Shown: piece after piece, positions 36,993 to 46,340 of the stretch
Layout: the number at the start of each line of letters is the position of its first letter
How positions within the stretch are numbered: the stretch's first letter is position 1
Assembly (NCBI RefSeq): GCF_947492365.1
Contig: NZ_CANLMB010000002.1
Location: forward strand, 372,001-436,000
Length of the DNA stretch: 64,000 nt
Direction: 5' to 3'
Source of the DNA: an uncultured Erythrobacter sp.
GTDB lineage: Bacteria; Pseudomonadota; Alphaproteobacteria; Sphingomonadales; Sphingomonadaceae
Notes under the pieces: generated by a model
Seen by the model: only the letters and a program-made list of their open reading frames with translations
What the model was told of the DNA's origin: nothing
Databases searched by the model: none
Made by a program: the position numbers and the translations under genes

Positions 36993-37090
36993 GTTCAATT
37001 CCTCCCAAACCGGTCGCCTTATGCGACTCGGGAAGTTGGAACATTACTAGAACATCCGGATCGGCGCAAATTGAGTCTTTGTTGCGTGCG

Positions 37091-37110
37091 GACCGGACCT
37101 CCGTCCGGTC
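37091..37110. repeat. Short palindrome next to repeat copy 2
   Basis: GACCGGAC-CTCC-GTCCGGTC is a perfect 8-bp stem with a 4-nt loop. It stands five bases before the longer palindromic repeat and might form a double hairpin with it. Confidence 0.7.
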
Positions 37111-37114
37111 CTTG

Positions 37115-37202
37115 GCCGTGCCACCCGCGCCCTCCACCCTTCCACCCGGAGCCTACCGGGATACAATCCGGGTGGAAGGGTGGAGGGCGCGGGTGGCACG
37201 GC
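37115..37202. repeat. Long palindromic repeat, copy 2 (36-bp stem)
   Basis: A perfect 36-bp stem (arms 37115-37150 and 37167-37202) with a 16-nt loop. It shares the core arm (cctccacccttccacccgg) and loop motif (accggg-tac) with copy 1 at 29338-29418. It lies 22 bp after the stop of the aminopeptidase P gene, before the VOC gene on the same strand. It is a REP-like element that could stabilise or terminate the mRNA. Confidence 0.9.
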
Positions 37203-37223
37203 GGCGAGCGAAAGCTCGCCCGA

Positions 37224-39038
37224 TCACAAAGGCTCGGTCTCGCGCTCCAGCCATGCCAGATCATCGCCCTCAAGCTGCGGCGCGACGATTTCGCGCACGC
37301 GGGCGTGATAGGCGTCGAGCCATGCGATCTCGTCTGCGGTGAGCAGGCTCTTCTCGATCAGCTTGCGGTCGATCGGCACAAAGGTGAGGCAGTCGAACCC
37401 GAGATAGCGCCCTTCTGCGCCTTCGATATCCTGCTCGACCGTCAGGACCAGATTCTCGATCCGGATGCCGAATGCGTTCGGTTTGTAATAGCCCGGTTCG
37501 TTGGAGAGGATCATGCCTGCGAGCAATTCCTGGCTCGTGCCTGCCTGTCCGCCGCCGGGCTTGGCGATGCGCTGCGGGCCTTCGTGGACGCCGAGGAAGC
37601 TGCCCACGCCGTGGCCGGTGCCATGCGCGTAATCGACGCCGCCCTCCCACAGATATTGGCGGGCGAGCACGTCTATCTGGCCGCCGCAGGTCCCTTGCGG
37701 GAAGGTCGCCTTGTCGATCTGGATATGGCCCTTCAGAACCCGCGTGAAGCGGTCGCGCATCTCTGCGGTTGGCTCCGAGCCTTCGGGCGTGTCGATCCAC
37801 ACAGTGCGGGTGATGTCGGTGGTGCCAGCGGGATACTGACCGCCCGAATCGACCAGATAGATCGAGCCGGGGGGGATCAGGATATTGCTGTCCTCATCGA
37901 CCTTGTAATGCGGCAGAGCGGCGTGGCCCGAAGCGGCGGAGATTGTGTCGAAGCTGGTATCACGCAAATCGCCATGTTCGCGGCGGAAACCTTCGAGCTT
38001 GGCGGCAGCGGCCAGTTCGTCGATCTCGCCAGCAGGCGCGGTGACTTCGAGCCAGCGCAGGAAGCGGCTGACCGCAGCCCCGTCGCGCGCCTGCGCATCG
38101 CGGTGACCTGCAACTTCGGCGGGGTTCTTGACCGCTTTGGCGAGGATCGTGGGGTCTTGCTTGAAGGTGAACTTCGCGCCGCCGGCGCGAAGCCCTTGCG
38201 CAATGCCTACGACGCCGAAATCAGGGTCCACGCTGACATGTTTGCCCGAAAGCTCGCCCAGCGCCGCCTGAAACTCGTCGCGCGGGCGCACGGTGACGGC
38301 GTTGCCCAGATGCTGGGTGACTTCGGGCGTCATCTTTTCCGGAGCGATGAACAGCTCGGCATGGCCGTCTGCATGCGCGATCACATAGGACAGCGCGACC
38401 GGCGTATGCGCCACGTCGGACCCGCGAATGTTGAGCAGCCACGCTATCGAATCGAGCGCAGGCACGACCACGGCATCGAGGCCTTCATCGCCAAGCCAGT
38501 CGGCGATTTGCCCGCGCTTGTCAGCCGATGAGCGTCCTGCAAGGTCTTCTGTATGGACAATTGCCACCGCATCGGAGGGTGCGGGCTGATCGGCCCATAC
38601 TGCGTCGAGCGGGTTGCTGTCGGCGGGGACCATTGTGATTCCGGCAGGCTCGACCACCGCTTCGAGCGCTTCGACCCAGCCCCATGTGTGGAGCCACGGA
38701 TCATAGGCGATCTTTGCGCCGCTTTCAGAGACATCTTTGAGCCAGGCGCCCAAACTGTCGCCGGGGATCGAGCGGTATTCGAACAGATTGCCGTCAACCT
38801 GATCGCGCACCTGCACGGTGTAGCGCCCATCGACGAAGATCGCGGCGTGGGTGAGCGTCACCGCTGCGAACCCAGCCGACCCGCCAAATCCGGTTAGCCA
38901 TGCCAGCCGTTCGGCATATTCGCCGACATATTCGCTCATATGCTCATCCGAGATCGGGATGATGAACCCGTCCAGCTCGCGGCGTTTGAGTTCTTCGCGC
39001 AGCGCCTTGAGGCGCGCTTCATGGGTTTGCATCAGCAT
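37224..39038 (-). CDS. Aminopeptidase P (M24 family)
   Basis: 604 residues, the long XPNPEP1-like form with two N-terminal creatinase-type domains. Metal ligands appear in YLVDSGGQYPAGTTDITRTVW (two Asp), in GTGHGVGSFLGVHEGP (His), and in ILSNEPGYY and FGIRIENLVL (two Glu). It removes N-terminal residues ahead of proline. No signal peptide, so it is cytoplasmic. Its transcript ends near the palindromic repeat copy 2. Confidence 0.93.
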   Translation of the reverse strand: MLMQTHEARLKALREELKRRELDGFIIPISDEHMSEYVGEYAERLAWLTGFGGSAGFAAVTLTHAAIFVDGRYTVQVRDQVDGNLFEYRSIPGDSLGAWLKDVSESGAKIAYDPWLHTWGWVEALEAVVEPAGITMVPADSNPLDAVWADQPAPSDAVAIVHTEDLAGRSSADKRGQIADWLGDEGLDAVVVPALDSIAWLLNIRGSDVAHTPVALSYVIAHADGHAELFIAPEKMTPEVTQHLGNAVTVRPRDEFQAALGELSGKHVSVDPDFGVVGIAQGLRAGGAKFTFKQDPTILAKAVKNPAEVAGHRDAQARDGAAVSRFLRWLEVTAPAGEIDELAAAAKLEGFRREHGDLRDTSFDTISAASGHAALPHYKVDEDSNILIPPGSIYLVDSGGQYPAGTTDITRTVWIDTPEGSEPTAEMRDRFTRVLKGHIQIDKATFPQGTCGGQIDVLARQYLWEGGVDYAHGTGHGVGSFLGVHEGPQRIAKPGGGQAGTSQELLAGMILSNEPGYYKPNAFGIRIENLVLTVEQDIEGAEGRYLGFDCLTFVPIDRKLIEKSLLTADEIAWLDAYHARVREIVAPQLEGDDLAWLERETEPL

Positions 39039-39174
39039 GTCATCGTTCCCGGCTGGTCCTGCCTACAGACCTGGTATGCAGGCTTGCTGTGCAGGATCGA
39101 ATGTCTAGAAAGCATCACATAGGCCGCTTGAAGGTGGCTTTCTACCCGTGCCTTTTACAAAGGATCCCTCCGAC

Positions 39175-41370
39175 GTGTCGAAAACTCGCCTCACCCTACT
39201 TACATGCGCGGCTGCTCTGGCAGCGACCCTGACCAGTAGCGCTTCTGCAGATTCTCATGAGGACAATGCCAACGTGACAATGACTCCGCCTGACGCCGAG
39301 AAGCGCGAGCACACTTACACCCATCACGGGATCACGATTTCGGACCCTTATGACTGGCTCTATGACAAGTCCTATCCGGAAATTGATGATGAGGATGTGC
39401 TCGATTACGTCCGCGCGGAGAACGCCTATTTCGAGGCGCAGATGGAGCCGCAGGCGGCGCTGACCGAGACGCTGTTCACCGAGATGCGCGGGCGGATCAA
39501 GGAAGATGACAGCACTGTCCCGCAGCGTCAGGGCGATTTTCTCTACTGGTCCGAATTTGAAGAGGGCGCGCAATATCGCAAACATTACCGCCGCCCAGTG
39601 GGTGCGCCTGAAAGCGCCGAGCCGCAGTTGATCCTCGACCAGAACGAACTGGCCGAGGGGCACGAATATTTTCGTCTGGGCGCTTTGTCGGTGAGCAAGA
39701 GCGGGCGCTATCTCGCCTACTCGACCGATACGAGCGGGGCGGAGCGTTACACCGGCCGCATCCTCGATCTGGAAACCGGCGAGCATCTTGCCGATGAAAT
39801 CCCCGACTTGCGCAGCGGGCTGACCTGGGTCGCGGGCGGCAGTGCGCTGGTTTACGGCCCGGCGAACGAGAACTGGCGTACGCTGGAAGCGCGCCTGCAT
39901 GTGATCGGCACGCCGGTGAGCGAGGACGTGGTGCTCTATACCGAGGAAGATGAAAGCTTCTCGGTCGGCACCGGGCTCAGCGCGCAGGAAGATTACCTCA
40001 TCATCGCGACCGGCGATAACGAGACGAGCGAAGTGCGCTTTGTCTCCGCCGCCGATCCGACGGGCGAGCTCACTCTGGTCAAGCCGCGCGCGCAGGGCGT
40101 CGAATATTCGGTCGACATCCGTGAGGGTGAGATGTGGGTGTGGACCAATGACGACCACATCAACTTCCGCTTGGCCAAAGCCGACCTGACGACGCCGGGC
40201 AATTGGGAGACGGTGATCGCGGGATCGGATGAGTTCTACCTCACCGATTTCGACCTTTTTGAAGGCTTCTTTGTCACCGAGGGACGCCTCAACGGCCTCG
40301 ATCAGGTGCAGATCCGGCAATATGCCTCACCGCAAACAATCGCTTCAATCGAGTTTCCTGAAGAGAGCTATTCGGCGGGCCTCTCCAACAATCCCGAATA
40401 TGACCAGACTGTGCTGCGGCTTTCCTATGAGAGTATGATCACGCCCGATACCGTGTTCGACTACGACGTGGCGAACGGCGCGCTCGAAACGCTCAAGACT
40501 CAGGAAATCCCGAGCGGCTATGACCAGTCGGATTACATCACGCGGCGGGTCGAAATTCAGGCGCGCGACGGGACTATGGTTCCGGTCAGCATCGTGATGC
40601 GCAAGGACCGCGCGGAGATACTGGCGGCTCAGGGGATCGAGGGGCCGGGGCCGCTCCATCTCTACGCTTATGGCGCATACGGCTATGCCGTGCCGCCGGG
40701 CTTTTCGACCACGCGTCTAAGTCTGGTGGATCGCGGTTTCGCCTATGCCATCGCGCATATTCGCGGCGGCGATGATCTTGGGCGGCGCTGGTATCTGCAA
40801 GGCAAGATGTTTGAGCGCACCAACACCTTTAACGATTTCGTCGATGCGGGCCGCGGTCTGATCGACACGGGCTTCACCGCAGAGGGCATGGTCACCGCCA
40901 GCGGCGGTTCGGCTGGCGGCGAGCTGATGGGCGCAATCGTCAATCAGGACCCTTCGCAATATGGCGCCATCGTGGCCCATGTGCCCTTCGTCGATGTGCT
41001 CAACACGATGCTCAATTCCTCGCTGCCGCTGACACCGGGCGAATGGCAGGAATGGGGCAACCCGATCGAGAGTAAGGAGGCCTTTGCCTATATCCTTTCC
41101 TACAGCCCGTATGATCAGGTGAAGGCGCAGGACTATCCCCCGATGCTGGTCACCGCTGGCCTCAACGATCCGCGCGTGACCTATTGGGAGCCTGCCAAAT
41201 GGGTCGCGCTGCTGCGCGATGTGAAGACCGACGACAATCTGCTGCTCTTGAAGACCAATATGGGCGCAGGCCATGGCGGCCAGTCGGGCCGGTGGAATTC
41301 CCTGCGCGAAACGGCAGAGGAATACGCCTTTATCCTGTGGCAGATGGGGATGGCTGAGGAAGCGGAGTGA
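39175..41370 (+). CDS. ptrB: S9-family oligopeptidase (oligopeptidase B-like), exported
   Basis: 731 residues from the GTG at 39175, which gives a clean signal peptide (SKTRLTLLTCAAALAATLTS). A GTG at 39148 would put acidic residues ahead of it and is less likely. A beta-propeller domain is followed by the catalytic domain. The catalytic Ser is in ASGGSAGGELMGAI; the acid and base lie in AGLNDPRVTYWEPAKW and AGHGGQSGRW. It cleaves after basic residues in short peptides, by family. It overlaps the thioesterase gene by 4 bp. Confidence 0.9.
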   Translation: MSKTRLTLLTCAAALAATLTSSASADSHEDNANVTMTPPDAEKREHTYTHHGITISDPYDWLYDKSYPEIDDEDVLDYVRAENAYFEAQMEPQAALTETLFTEMRGRIKEDDSTVPQRQGDFLYWSEFEEGAQYRKHYRRPVGAPESAEPQLILDQNELAEGHEYFRLGALSVSKSGRYLAYSTDTSGAERYTGRILDLETGEHLADEIPDLRSGLTWVAGGSALVYGPANENWRTLEARLHVIGTPVSEDVVLYTEEDESFSVGTGLSAQEDYLIIATGDNETSEVRFVSAADPTGELTLVKPRAQGVEYSVDIREGEMWVWTNDDHINFRLAKADLTTPGNWETVIAGSDEFYLTDFDLFEGFFVTEGRLNGLDQVQIRQYASPQTIASIEFPEESYSAGLSNNPEYDQTVLRLSYESMITPDTVFDYDVANGALETLKTQEIPSGYDQSDYITRRVEIQARDGTMVPVSIVMRKDRAEILAAQGIEGPGPLHLYAYGAYGYAVPPGFSTTRLSLVDRGFAYAIAHIRGGDDLGRRWYLQGKMFERTNTFNDFVDAGRGLIDTGFTAEGMVTASGGSAGGELMGAIVNQDPSQYGAIVAHVPFVDVLNTMLNSSLPLTPGEWQEWGNPIESKEAFAYILSYSPYDQVKAQDYPPMLVTAGLNDPRVTYWEPAKWVALLRDVKTDDNLLLLKTNMGAGHGGQSGRWNSLRETAEEYAFILWQMGMAEEAE

Positions 41371-41774
41371 GCGAACCGCGAAAATTCACTCGCACCTTCA
41401 CCGCTGACCCGGCTCATATCGATGAGCTGGGTCATGTGAACAATTCGGTCTGGGTCCAGTGGATTCAGGACTTGGCCACCGCACATTGGGACAGTGCGGC
41501 TCTACCCGAACACCGTGAGGCGTTCTTCTGGGTCGTGGTGCGGCACGAGATTGATTATCGCGGGAACATTGCGGCGGGTGAGAGCGCGCTGGGCACAACG
41601 TGGATCGACGGTGAGCCTCGCGGGGCGAAGTCGGTCCGCGCGGTCGAGTTCACAGACGCCTCGGGCAAGAAGCTCGTCTCAGCGCGCACCACATGGGCGA
41701 TCATGGACCGGCAAAGCGGACGGCTGGCGCGGGTGCGACCCGAAGTGCTCGCCAATTTCCGCGTCGAAACTTAG
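41367..41774 (+). CDS. 4HBT-type acyl-CoA thioesterase
   Basis: 135 residues with a GTG start coupled to the S9 gene (GTGA overlap). Hot-dog fold with HIDELGHVNNSVWVQWIQD, the family's substrate-binding helix. Active as a multimer in the cytoplasm to hydrolyse acyl-CoA; the substrate is unknown. It is convergent with the diguanylate cyclase gene, sharing 4 bp at the stop codons. Confidence 0.85.
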   Translation: MSEPRKFTRTFTADPAHIDELGHVNNSVWVQWIQDLATAHWDSAALPEHREAFFWVVVRHEIDYRGNIAAGESALGTTWIDGEPRGAKSVRAVEFTDASGKKLVSARTTWAIMDRQSGRLARVRPEVLANFRVET

Positions 41775-43525
41775 GCGGCGAGTTCGCTCACGGGACCGGG
41801 CTTGGGGCGAGATTTTGGCGCCTTGTTGAACAGTTTGAGCCGCTCGAAACACATGCGGTCGCGTCCCGATTCCTTGGCCTGATACAGCAGCGCATCGGCG
41901 CGCGCATACATCTCGTCCAAATTCATCAGCTCTTTTGACGCGCTCGGCAATTCGATCACGCCCATGCTCGCCGTGACCGGGAAGTCGATCGCGACTATCT
42001 CGGTCGAAATCCGCATCGCCACCATCTGGCGCAAGGCCTCAAGCCGTTCGATCGTCCGCTTGCCGCGCATCAGCACCACAAATTCCTCTCCGCCCAGCCG
42101 GATCGCGATTGTGTCGCGGCCATCGCCGCCGCGCAGCGCCTCGGCACAAGCGATCAGCGCGCGGTCGCCGATCTGGTGGCCATAGCGGTCATTGACGCTC
42201 TTGAACCGGTCGAGATCGACCAGTGCGAATGTGTCGAAGCCTTCTGCCCGCAACGTGGCAAAGCGGGTTTCGACCGCGCGGCGGTTCATCAATCCGGTCA
42301 GCGGGTCGCGCTCGGACAGCTGTTCGAGCATCCGCGCCTCGGTCCGCGCGGCATCGCGTTCGCGCCGAAGGGCAAAGAAGCGGTCGGCAATCGCAAGGCT
42401 CATGATCACCACTTCGATACCGATGGCGATATAGATCAGCTGGTCGAGGCTCGATGGGCCAGTATAGGCGCCGACGCCGCGCAGGAATCTCTCAGTTCCG
42501 GCGAGAATGAGTGGCATCCAGGCCAGCGCGATAATGCGCGCCGAGCGGCTGCCGCGCCAGATCGCCTCGGCAATCGCGGCGGTGATAACCACCAGCGCCG
42601 GAATGAAGGTGAAGAAATAGAGCTGGTCATCGAAAGCCTGCGTTGGGTGCAATTGCAGCGAAAAGAAGCCCGGCATGACTATGGTCCATATGCCGGTTGC
42701 TAGCGTCACGCGTCGCATAAACGGTGATTGGGCGTCCTTTTCGAGGAAATCGGCAAGAAACAGCGCTGATATTCCGCAGCCGAGCGCCCAGGTCAGCGCG
42801 CCGGCAACGGATATGAAGGCTACCGGCAGGGTGGCGATCACTGAAATCAGCCCTCCTGCAAAGAAGACATAGGCGATCATCGAGGCGACCATCGCCGCGT
42901 GGACCAGCACGGACCTCTCGCGCAGCACCACGAAATAGGACAGATCAAACGCCAGAGGCAGGATCAGCATCCCGATCACCAAAGCGAGCAACATCATCTC
43001 GAGCTGGGACCAATTGGCATATTCAACCTGATGGATCAGACGTGCCTCGGTTAAGAGCGGAAGAGAATGCGGCAGATCGACCCGCATCAAGACAGCGCGG
43101 GTGCTTGTCGTGATCTCGGGCAAGGCAAGCTGGAACACCGGACCGGCAGCAAGAGGCTGACCGTCTTTTTCGAGATAGCGCACGCTGCGCATTGTCCCGT
43201 CATCGTCGAGCGCGGCAAAGCTGATCGACTGGTGCCGGGCAATGCGGGTGAAGAAATGGCGCGGCAGCTCGCCGCTTTCCCATGCCGAGCGGTCAAACCA
43301 CAGCCAGGCCGAGGGCTGATCGGCGCGCCAATCACTGTTGTCGCAGATCCACCGTGTCCGGTCCGCCATCTGCTCGAAACTGACATCAGAGCCGGTTGCG
43401 GCGTGGCATTCGGGAGCAATGCTTGCGTCCTTTGGGGCCTGCGCATGCAGAGTGCCCGGCGTTAGCCACAGGGCCAGCACCGCCACCATCTGGGCGAAAA
43501 GAGTCAAGAAGCGCGAAGCTTGCAT
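41771..43525 (-). CDS. Membrane diguanylate cyclase, 7TMR-DISM and GGDEF
   Basis: About 584 residues from Met at 43525 (an ATG at 43546 is possible). A signal peptide is followed by a periplasmic 7TMR-DISM-like domain (SWHE-type beta sandwich), then seven TM helices at about residues 180-400, a coiled coil, and the GGDEF domain with the active loop RLGGEEFVVLM and DRFKSVNDRYGHQIGD. It should make cyclic-di-GMP. An RxxD-type inhibition site is present as RTEARMLEQLSERDPLT only in part. Confidence 0.9.
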   Translation of the reverse strand: MQASRFLTLFAQMVAVLALWLTPGTLHAQAPKDASIAPECHAATGSDVSFEQMADRTRWICDNSDWRADQPSAWLWFDRSAWESGELPRHFFTRIARHQSISFAALDDDGTMRSVRYLEKDGQPLAAGPVFQLALPEITTSTRAVLMRVDLPHSLPLLTEARLIHQVEYANWSQLEMMLLALVIGMLILPLAFDLSYFVVLRERSVLVHAAMVASMIAYVFFAGGLISVIATLPVAFISVAGALTWALGCGISALFLADFLEKDAQSPFMRRVTLATGIWTIVMPGFFSLQLHPTQAFDDQLYFFTFIPALVVITAAIAEAIWRGSRSARIIALAWMPLILAGTERFLRGVGAYTGPSSLDQLIYIAIGIEVVIMSLAIADRFFALRRERDAARTEARMLEQLSERDPLTGLMNRRAVETRFATLRAEGFDTFALVDLDRFKSVNDRYGHQIGDRALIACAEALRGGDGRDTIAIRLGGEEFVVLMRGKRTIERLEALRQMVAMRISTEIVAIDFPVTASMGVIELPSASKELMNLDEMYARADALLYQAKESGRDRMCFERLKLFNKAPKSRPKPGPVSELAA

Positions 43526-43709
43526 GGAGGCGCAAATAGCAAGCAAGCCGTTACGAAGCGTTTAAGTGGTTGGCTCCGAAACGGTCAGAAAACATCAATT
43601 TTGCCGGATCTTTAACCCAAGTTAACCGAGCCGCGAAACCATGGCGCAATATCTCGGGCCATTGGCGCAGCCAGCAGGCTAGCCGCATTGTGGAAAAATA
43701 GCGGGTCAG

Positions 43710-43730
43710 CTTGTCACATATGGGTCATAT
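43710..43730 (+). promoter_or_regulatory. Candidate Pho box before the phosphate porin
   Basis: Two GTCA cores at 43713 and 43724 are exactly 11 bp apart (CTTGTCACATATGGGTCATAT), the spacing and core of PhoB direct repeats. A third core at 43705 is out of phase. The site lies about 45-65 bp before the porin start. The PhoB gene is not in the window. Confidence 0.55.
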
Positions 43731-43774
43731 AGCCGCCATAGACGCGGCGCATCTCAAACCATTCAGAGATTGCA

Positions 43775-45172
43775 ATGAACCCGAAAATTTCCCGATTGGC
43801 ACTCGTCGCTGCACTTGCTGCCGTATCCAGCCCGCTTGCTGCGCAGGACACCGATGTCCTGCGCGAAGAACTGGCGCAGATGCGCGCCCAGATGGAGGCG
43901 ATGGCAGAGCGGGTCGACGCGCTCGAATCCGAATTGGACGAGGCTGAAGCCGAAGCCAGCGCAGCCAATGCCCGCGCAGAGGCTGCAATGGCCGCCGCAG
44001 AAACCGCGCAGGTCGCGGCTGCGGGCGCAAACGAAGCGGCGGAGGCCCAAAGCGGCCCCGACATTGCATTTAAAGGCGCCCCGCAAATCAGCACCGACAA
44101 TGGCTGGAGCTTCAAGCCGCGCGGGCGCTTGCAATATGATGCCGGCACGATCAGCGCGCCTGACGGCACCGGTATCGAAGATGGTTTCGGCAGCGAAGCG
44201 CGCCGCGCACGGCTCGGCGTGTCGGGCGATATGCCAGGCGGTGTGGGCTACAAATTCGAAGTCGATTTTGCTGGCAACGACGTTTCGGTCACCGACGCGA
44301 TCCTGACCTACGAGACCGGCGATGCCGAGTTTATCGTCGGCCAGTTCAACACTTTCCAGTCACTCGAAGAGCTGACCAGCAGCCTGCACACCAGCTTCAT
44401 CGAACGTGCGGCCTTCACCGATGCCTTCGGGTTTGAACGCCGCGTGGGCGTGGGTGTGACCTATGGCAGCGGCGATCTTCTGCTTCAGGCGGGTGCGTTT
44501 TCCGACAATATGGAAGACCTCTCGAACAAGAACTGGAGCCTCGACGGACGCGTTGTCTTCATGCCGCAGATCGGTGATGCGCAGCTGCATCTGGGCGGCT
44601 CGATCCACTATGCTGACCTCGAAGCGGGCAGCCAGGTGCGTTACCGCCAGCGTCCGCTCGTGCATTTCACTTCGGATCGCCTGGTCAGCACCGGCCGCTT
44701 CGATGCCTCGTCCGAATTCGGCCTTGGCGTTGAAGCTGCTTTCATCTCCGGCCCGTTCCACGCCGCCGCTGAGGGCTATTGGCAGAACGTCAATGACCCG
44801 TTTGGCGGACCCGACGCAGGCTTCTTTGGCGGTTATGCCGAGATCGGCTACTTCCTCACCGCAGGCGATACGCGCGGTTATAAGGGCGGAAAATTCGACC
44901 GGACCAAGCCTGAAAATCCCGTCGGCGAAGGCGGATCGGGTTCGGTGCAGGTCAATCTGCGCTATGACCGGCTCGACCTCAATGACGGGTTGATCATTGG
45001 CGGAACGCAGGACGGGTATTTTGCCTCGATCGTGTGGAAGCCGACCGACTACACCATGCTGCTCGCCAATTATGGCAGGCTTGAATATTCCGATGCGGTC
45101 TTTGCGACTGCGGGCGGCCTGCGTGATTACGGCGTCGACATCTTCGCGATCCGCGCCCAGATCGACTTCTAA
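43775..45172 (+). CDS. Phosphate-selective porin, OprO/OprP family
   Basis: 465 residues. Signal peptide (about 1-22, ending AAQDT), then a coiled coil of heptads (EELAQMRAQMEAMAERVDALESE) that trimerises, then the beta-barrel with KPRGRLQYDAG and the final IRAQIDF, typical of outer-membrane proteins. It should take up phosphate or polyphosphate. The next gene is pstS, 44 bp downstream, and a candidate Pho box lies upstream. Confidence 0.88.
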   Translation: MNPKISRLALVAALAAVSSPLAAQDTDVLREELAQMRAQMEAMAERVDALESELDEAEAEASAANARAEAAMAAAETAQVAAAGANEAAEAQSGPDIAFKGAPQISTDNGWSFKPRGRLQYDAGTISAPDGTGIEDGFGSEARRARLGVSGDMPGGVGYKFEVDFAGNDVSVTDAILTYETGDAEFIVGQFNTFQSLEELTSSLHTSFIERAAFTDAFGFERRVGVGVTYGSGDLLLQAGAFSDNMEDLSNKNWSLDGRVVFMPQIGDAQLHLGGSIHYADLEAGSQVRYRQRPLVHFTSDRLVSTGRFDASSEFGLGVEAAFISGPFHAAAEGYWQNVNDPFGGPDAGFFGGYAEIGYFLTAGDTRGYKGGKFDRTKPENPVGEGGSGSVQVNLRYDRLDLNDGLIIGGTQDGYFASIVWKPTDYTMLLANYGRLEYSDAVFATAGGLRDYGVDIFAIRAQIDF

Positions 45173-45216
45173 AGCGACACGAAACGAACAATCAGATCCA
45201 GAATTCAAGGATAAAG

Positions 45217-46275
45217 ATGATGAAACTGAAAACCACTTTTGCCCTCGCCATCACGGCGGCGCTCACTCTTTCCGCGTGTGACAGCGGCGCGGGCGGCGGA
45301 ACGCGCGAATCTATCCGCGCGGTCGGCTCCTCGACTGTCTATCCTTTCGCCAAGCAGGTCGCTGAAGACTTTGCGCGCAATGGCGGCGTCGCCTCGCCGC
45401 TGATCGAATCGACCGGCACTGGCGGCGGCATGCAGCTGTTCTGCCAGGGCGTCGGCCCGCAGACGCCTGATATGGCCAATGCGTCGCGCCGCATGAAAGT
45501 CTCCGAATTCGACACCTGTCAGGAAAACAACGTCACCGACATCATTGAACTGCAAGTTGGCCTCGACGGGATCGCCTTTGCGTCGGCGCAGGACGGCATC
45601 ATGCTCAACCTGACCCCGCAGATCGTTTACGAAGCGCTCGCCGCCAACCCTTACGGTGAAGAACAGACCGCGCAGACCTGGGCCGATGTCGATCCGTCGC
45701 TGCCGGCTGAACCGATCCTCGTTTACGGCCCGCCCAGCACCTCGGGCACCCGCGACGCTCTGAAGGAACTGATCCTCGAAGTCGGCTGCGACAGCAATCC
45801 GGCCATGGAAGCGCTCAAGGAAGAAGACGAAGATCGCCACCAACAGGTCTGCACCGAGGTGCGTTCTGACGGCGCCTATGTTGATCAGGGCGAGCAGGAC
45901 AATCTGATCGTGCAGAAGATCGAAGGCAATTCGCTCGCAGTTGGCGTGTTCGGCTTCTCCTATCTCGAAGAGAATGCCGACAAGGTTCAGGGCCTGCCGA
46001 TGAACGGCGTCGACCCGACCTATGCCAACATTTCGGACTTCTCCTACCCCGGTGCGCGTCCGCTTTACGTCTATGTGAAGAAGAGCCATTTCAGCCTGCC
46101 GATCGGTCTCGACGGCTATCTGCAACAATGGGTGAGCAGCTGGGGCGTTGGCGGTCCGCTGGCCGGTATCGGCATGGTTGCCTCTCCGCCGGAAACGATG
46201 GCGATGAACGAGCAGCGCGTGAACGAGCAGATCACGATGACCCGCGCTGATCTGACCGGTGAAACGGCTGAATAA
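45217..46275 (+). CDS. pstS: Phosphate ABC transporter substrate-binding protein
   Basis: 352 residues, with a lipobox (TLSAC, about Cys21). PstS-like: SIRAVGSSTVYPFAKQVAE, TGTGGGMQLFCQG, and PSTSGTRDALKELIL. It binds phosphate in the periplasm for PstCAB, whose genes are not in the window. A strong terminator follows. Cysteines in QLFCQG and the others may pair. Confidence 0.92.
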   Translation: MMKLKTTFALAITAALTLSACDSGAGGGTRESIRAVGSSTVYPFAKQVAEDFARNGGVASPLIESTGTGGGMQLFCQGVGPQTPDMANASRRMKVSEFDTCQENNVTDIIELQVGLDGIAFASAQDGIMLNLTPQIVYEALAANPYGEEQTAQTWADVDPSLPAEPILVYGPPSTSGTRDALKELILEVGCDSNPAMEALKEEDEDRHQQVCTEVRSDGAYVDQGEQDNLIVQKIEGNSLAVGVFGFSYLEENADKVQGLPMNGVDPTYANISDFSYPGARPLYVYVKKSHFSLPIGLDGYLQQWVSSWGVGGPLAGIGMVASPPETMAMNEQRVNEQITMTRADLTGETAE

Positions 46276-46302
46276 GCCACGCTTCAAACCGACCCATTCA
46301 AG

Positions 46303-46337
46303 ATGCCGGGCGCTCCCAAGAGCGTCCGGCATTTTTG
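46303..46337 (+). terminator. Rho-independent terminator after pstS
   Basis: A 13-pair stem (ATGCCGGGCGCTC with its complement, one G-U pair), a 4-nt loop and TTTTT. It ends the porin-pstS operon and separates it from the convergent ATP-grasp gene. Confidence 0.9.
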
Positions 46338-46340
46338 TGC

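Noticed and set aside
36918..38531. 537-codon open frame opposite aminopeptidase P
   Set aside because: Antisense shadow; the minus strand carries all metal-ligand motifs of the M24 family.
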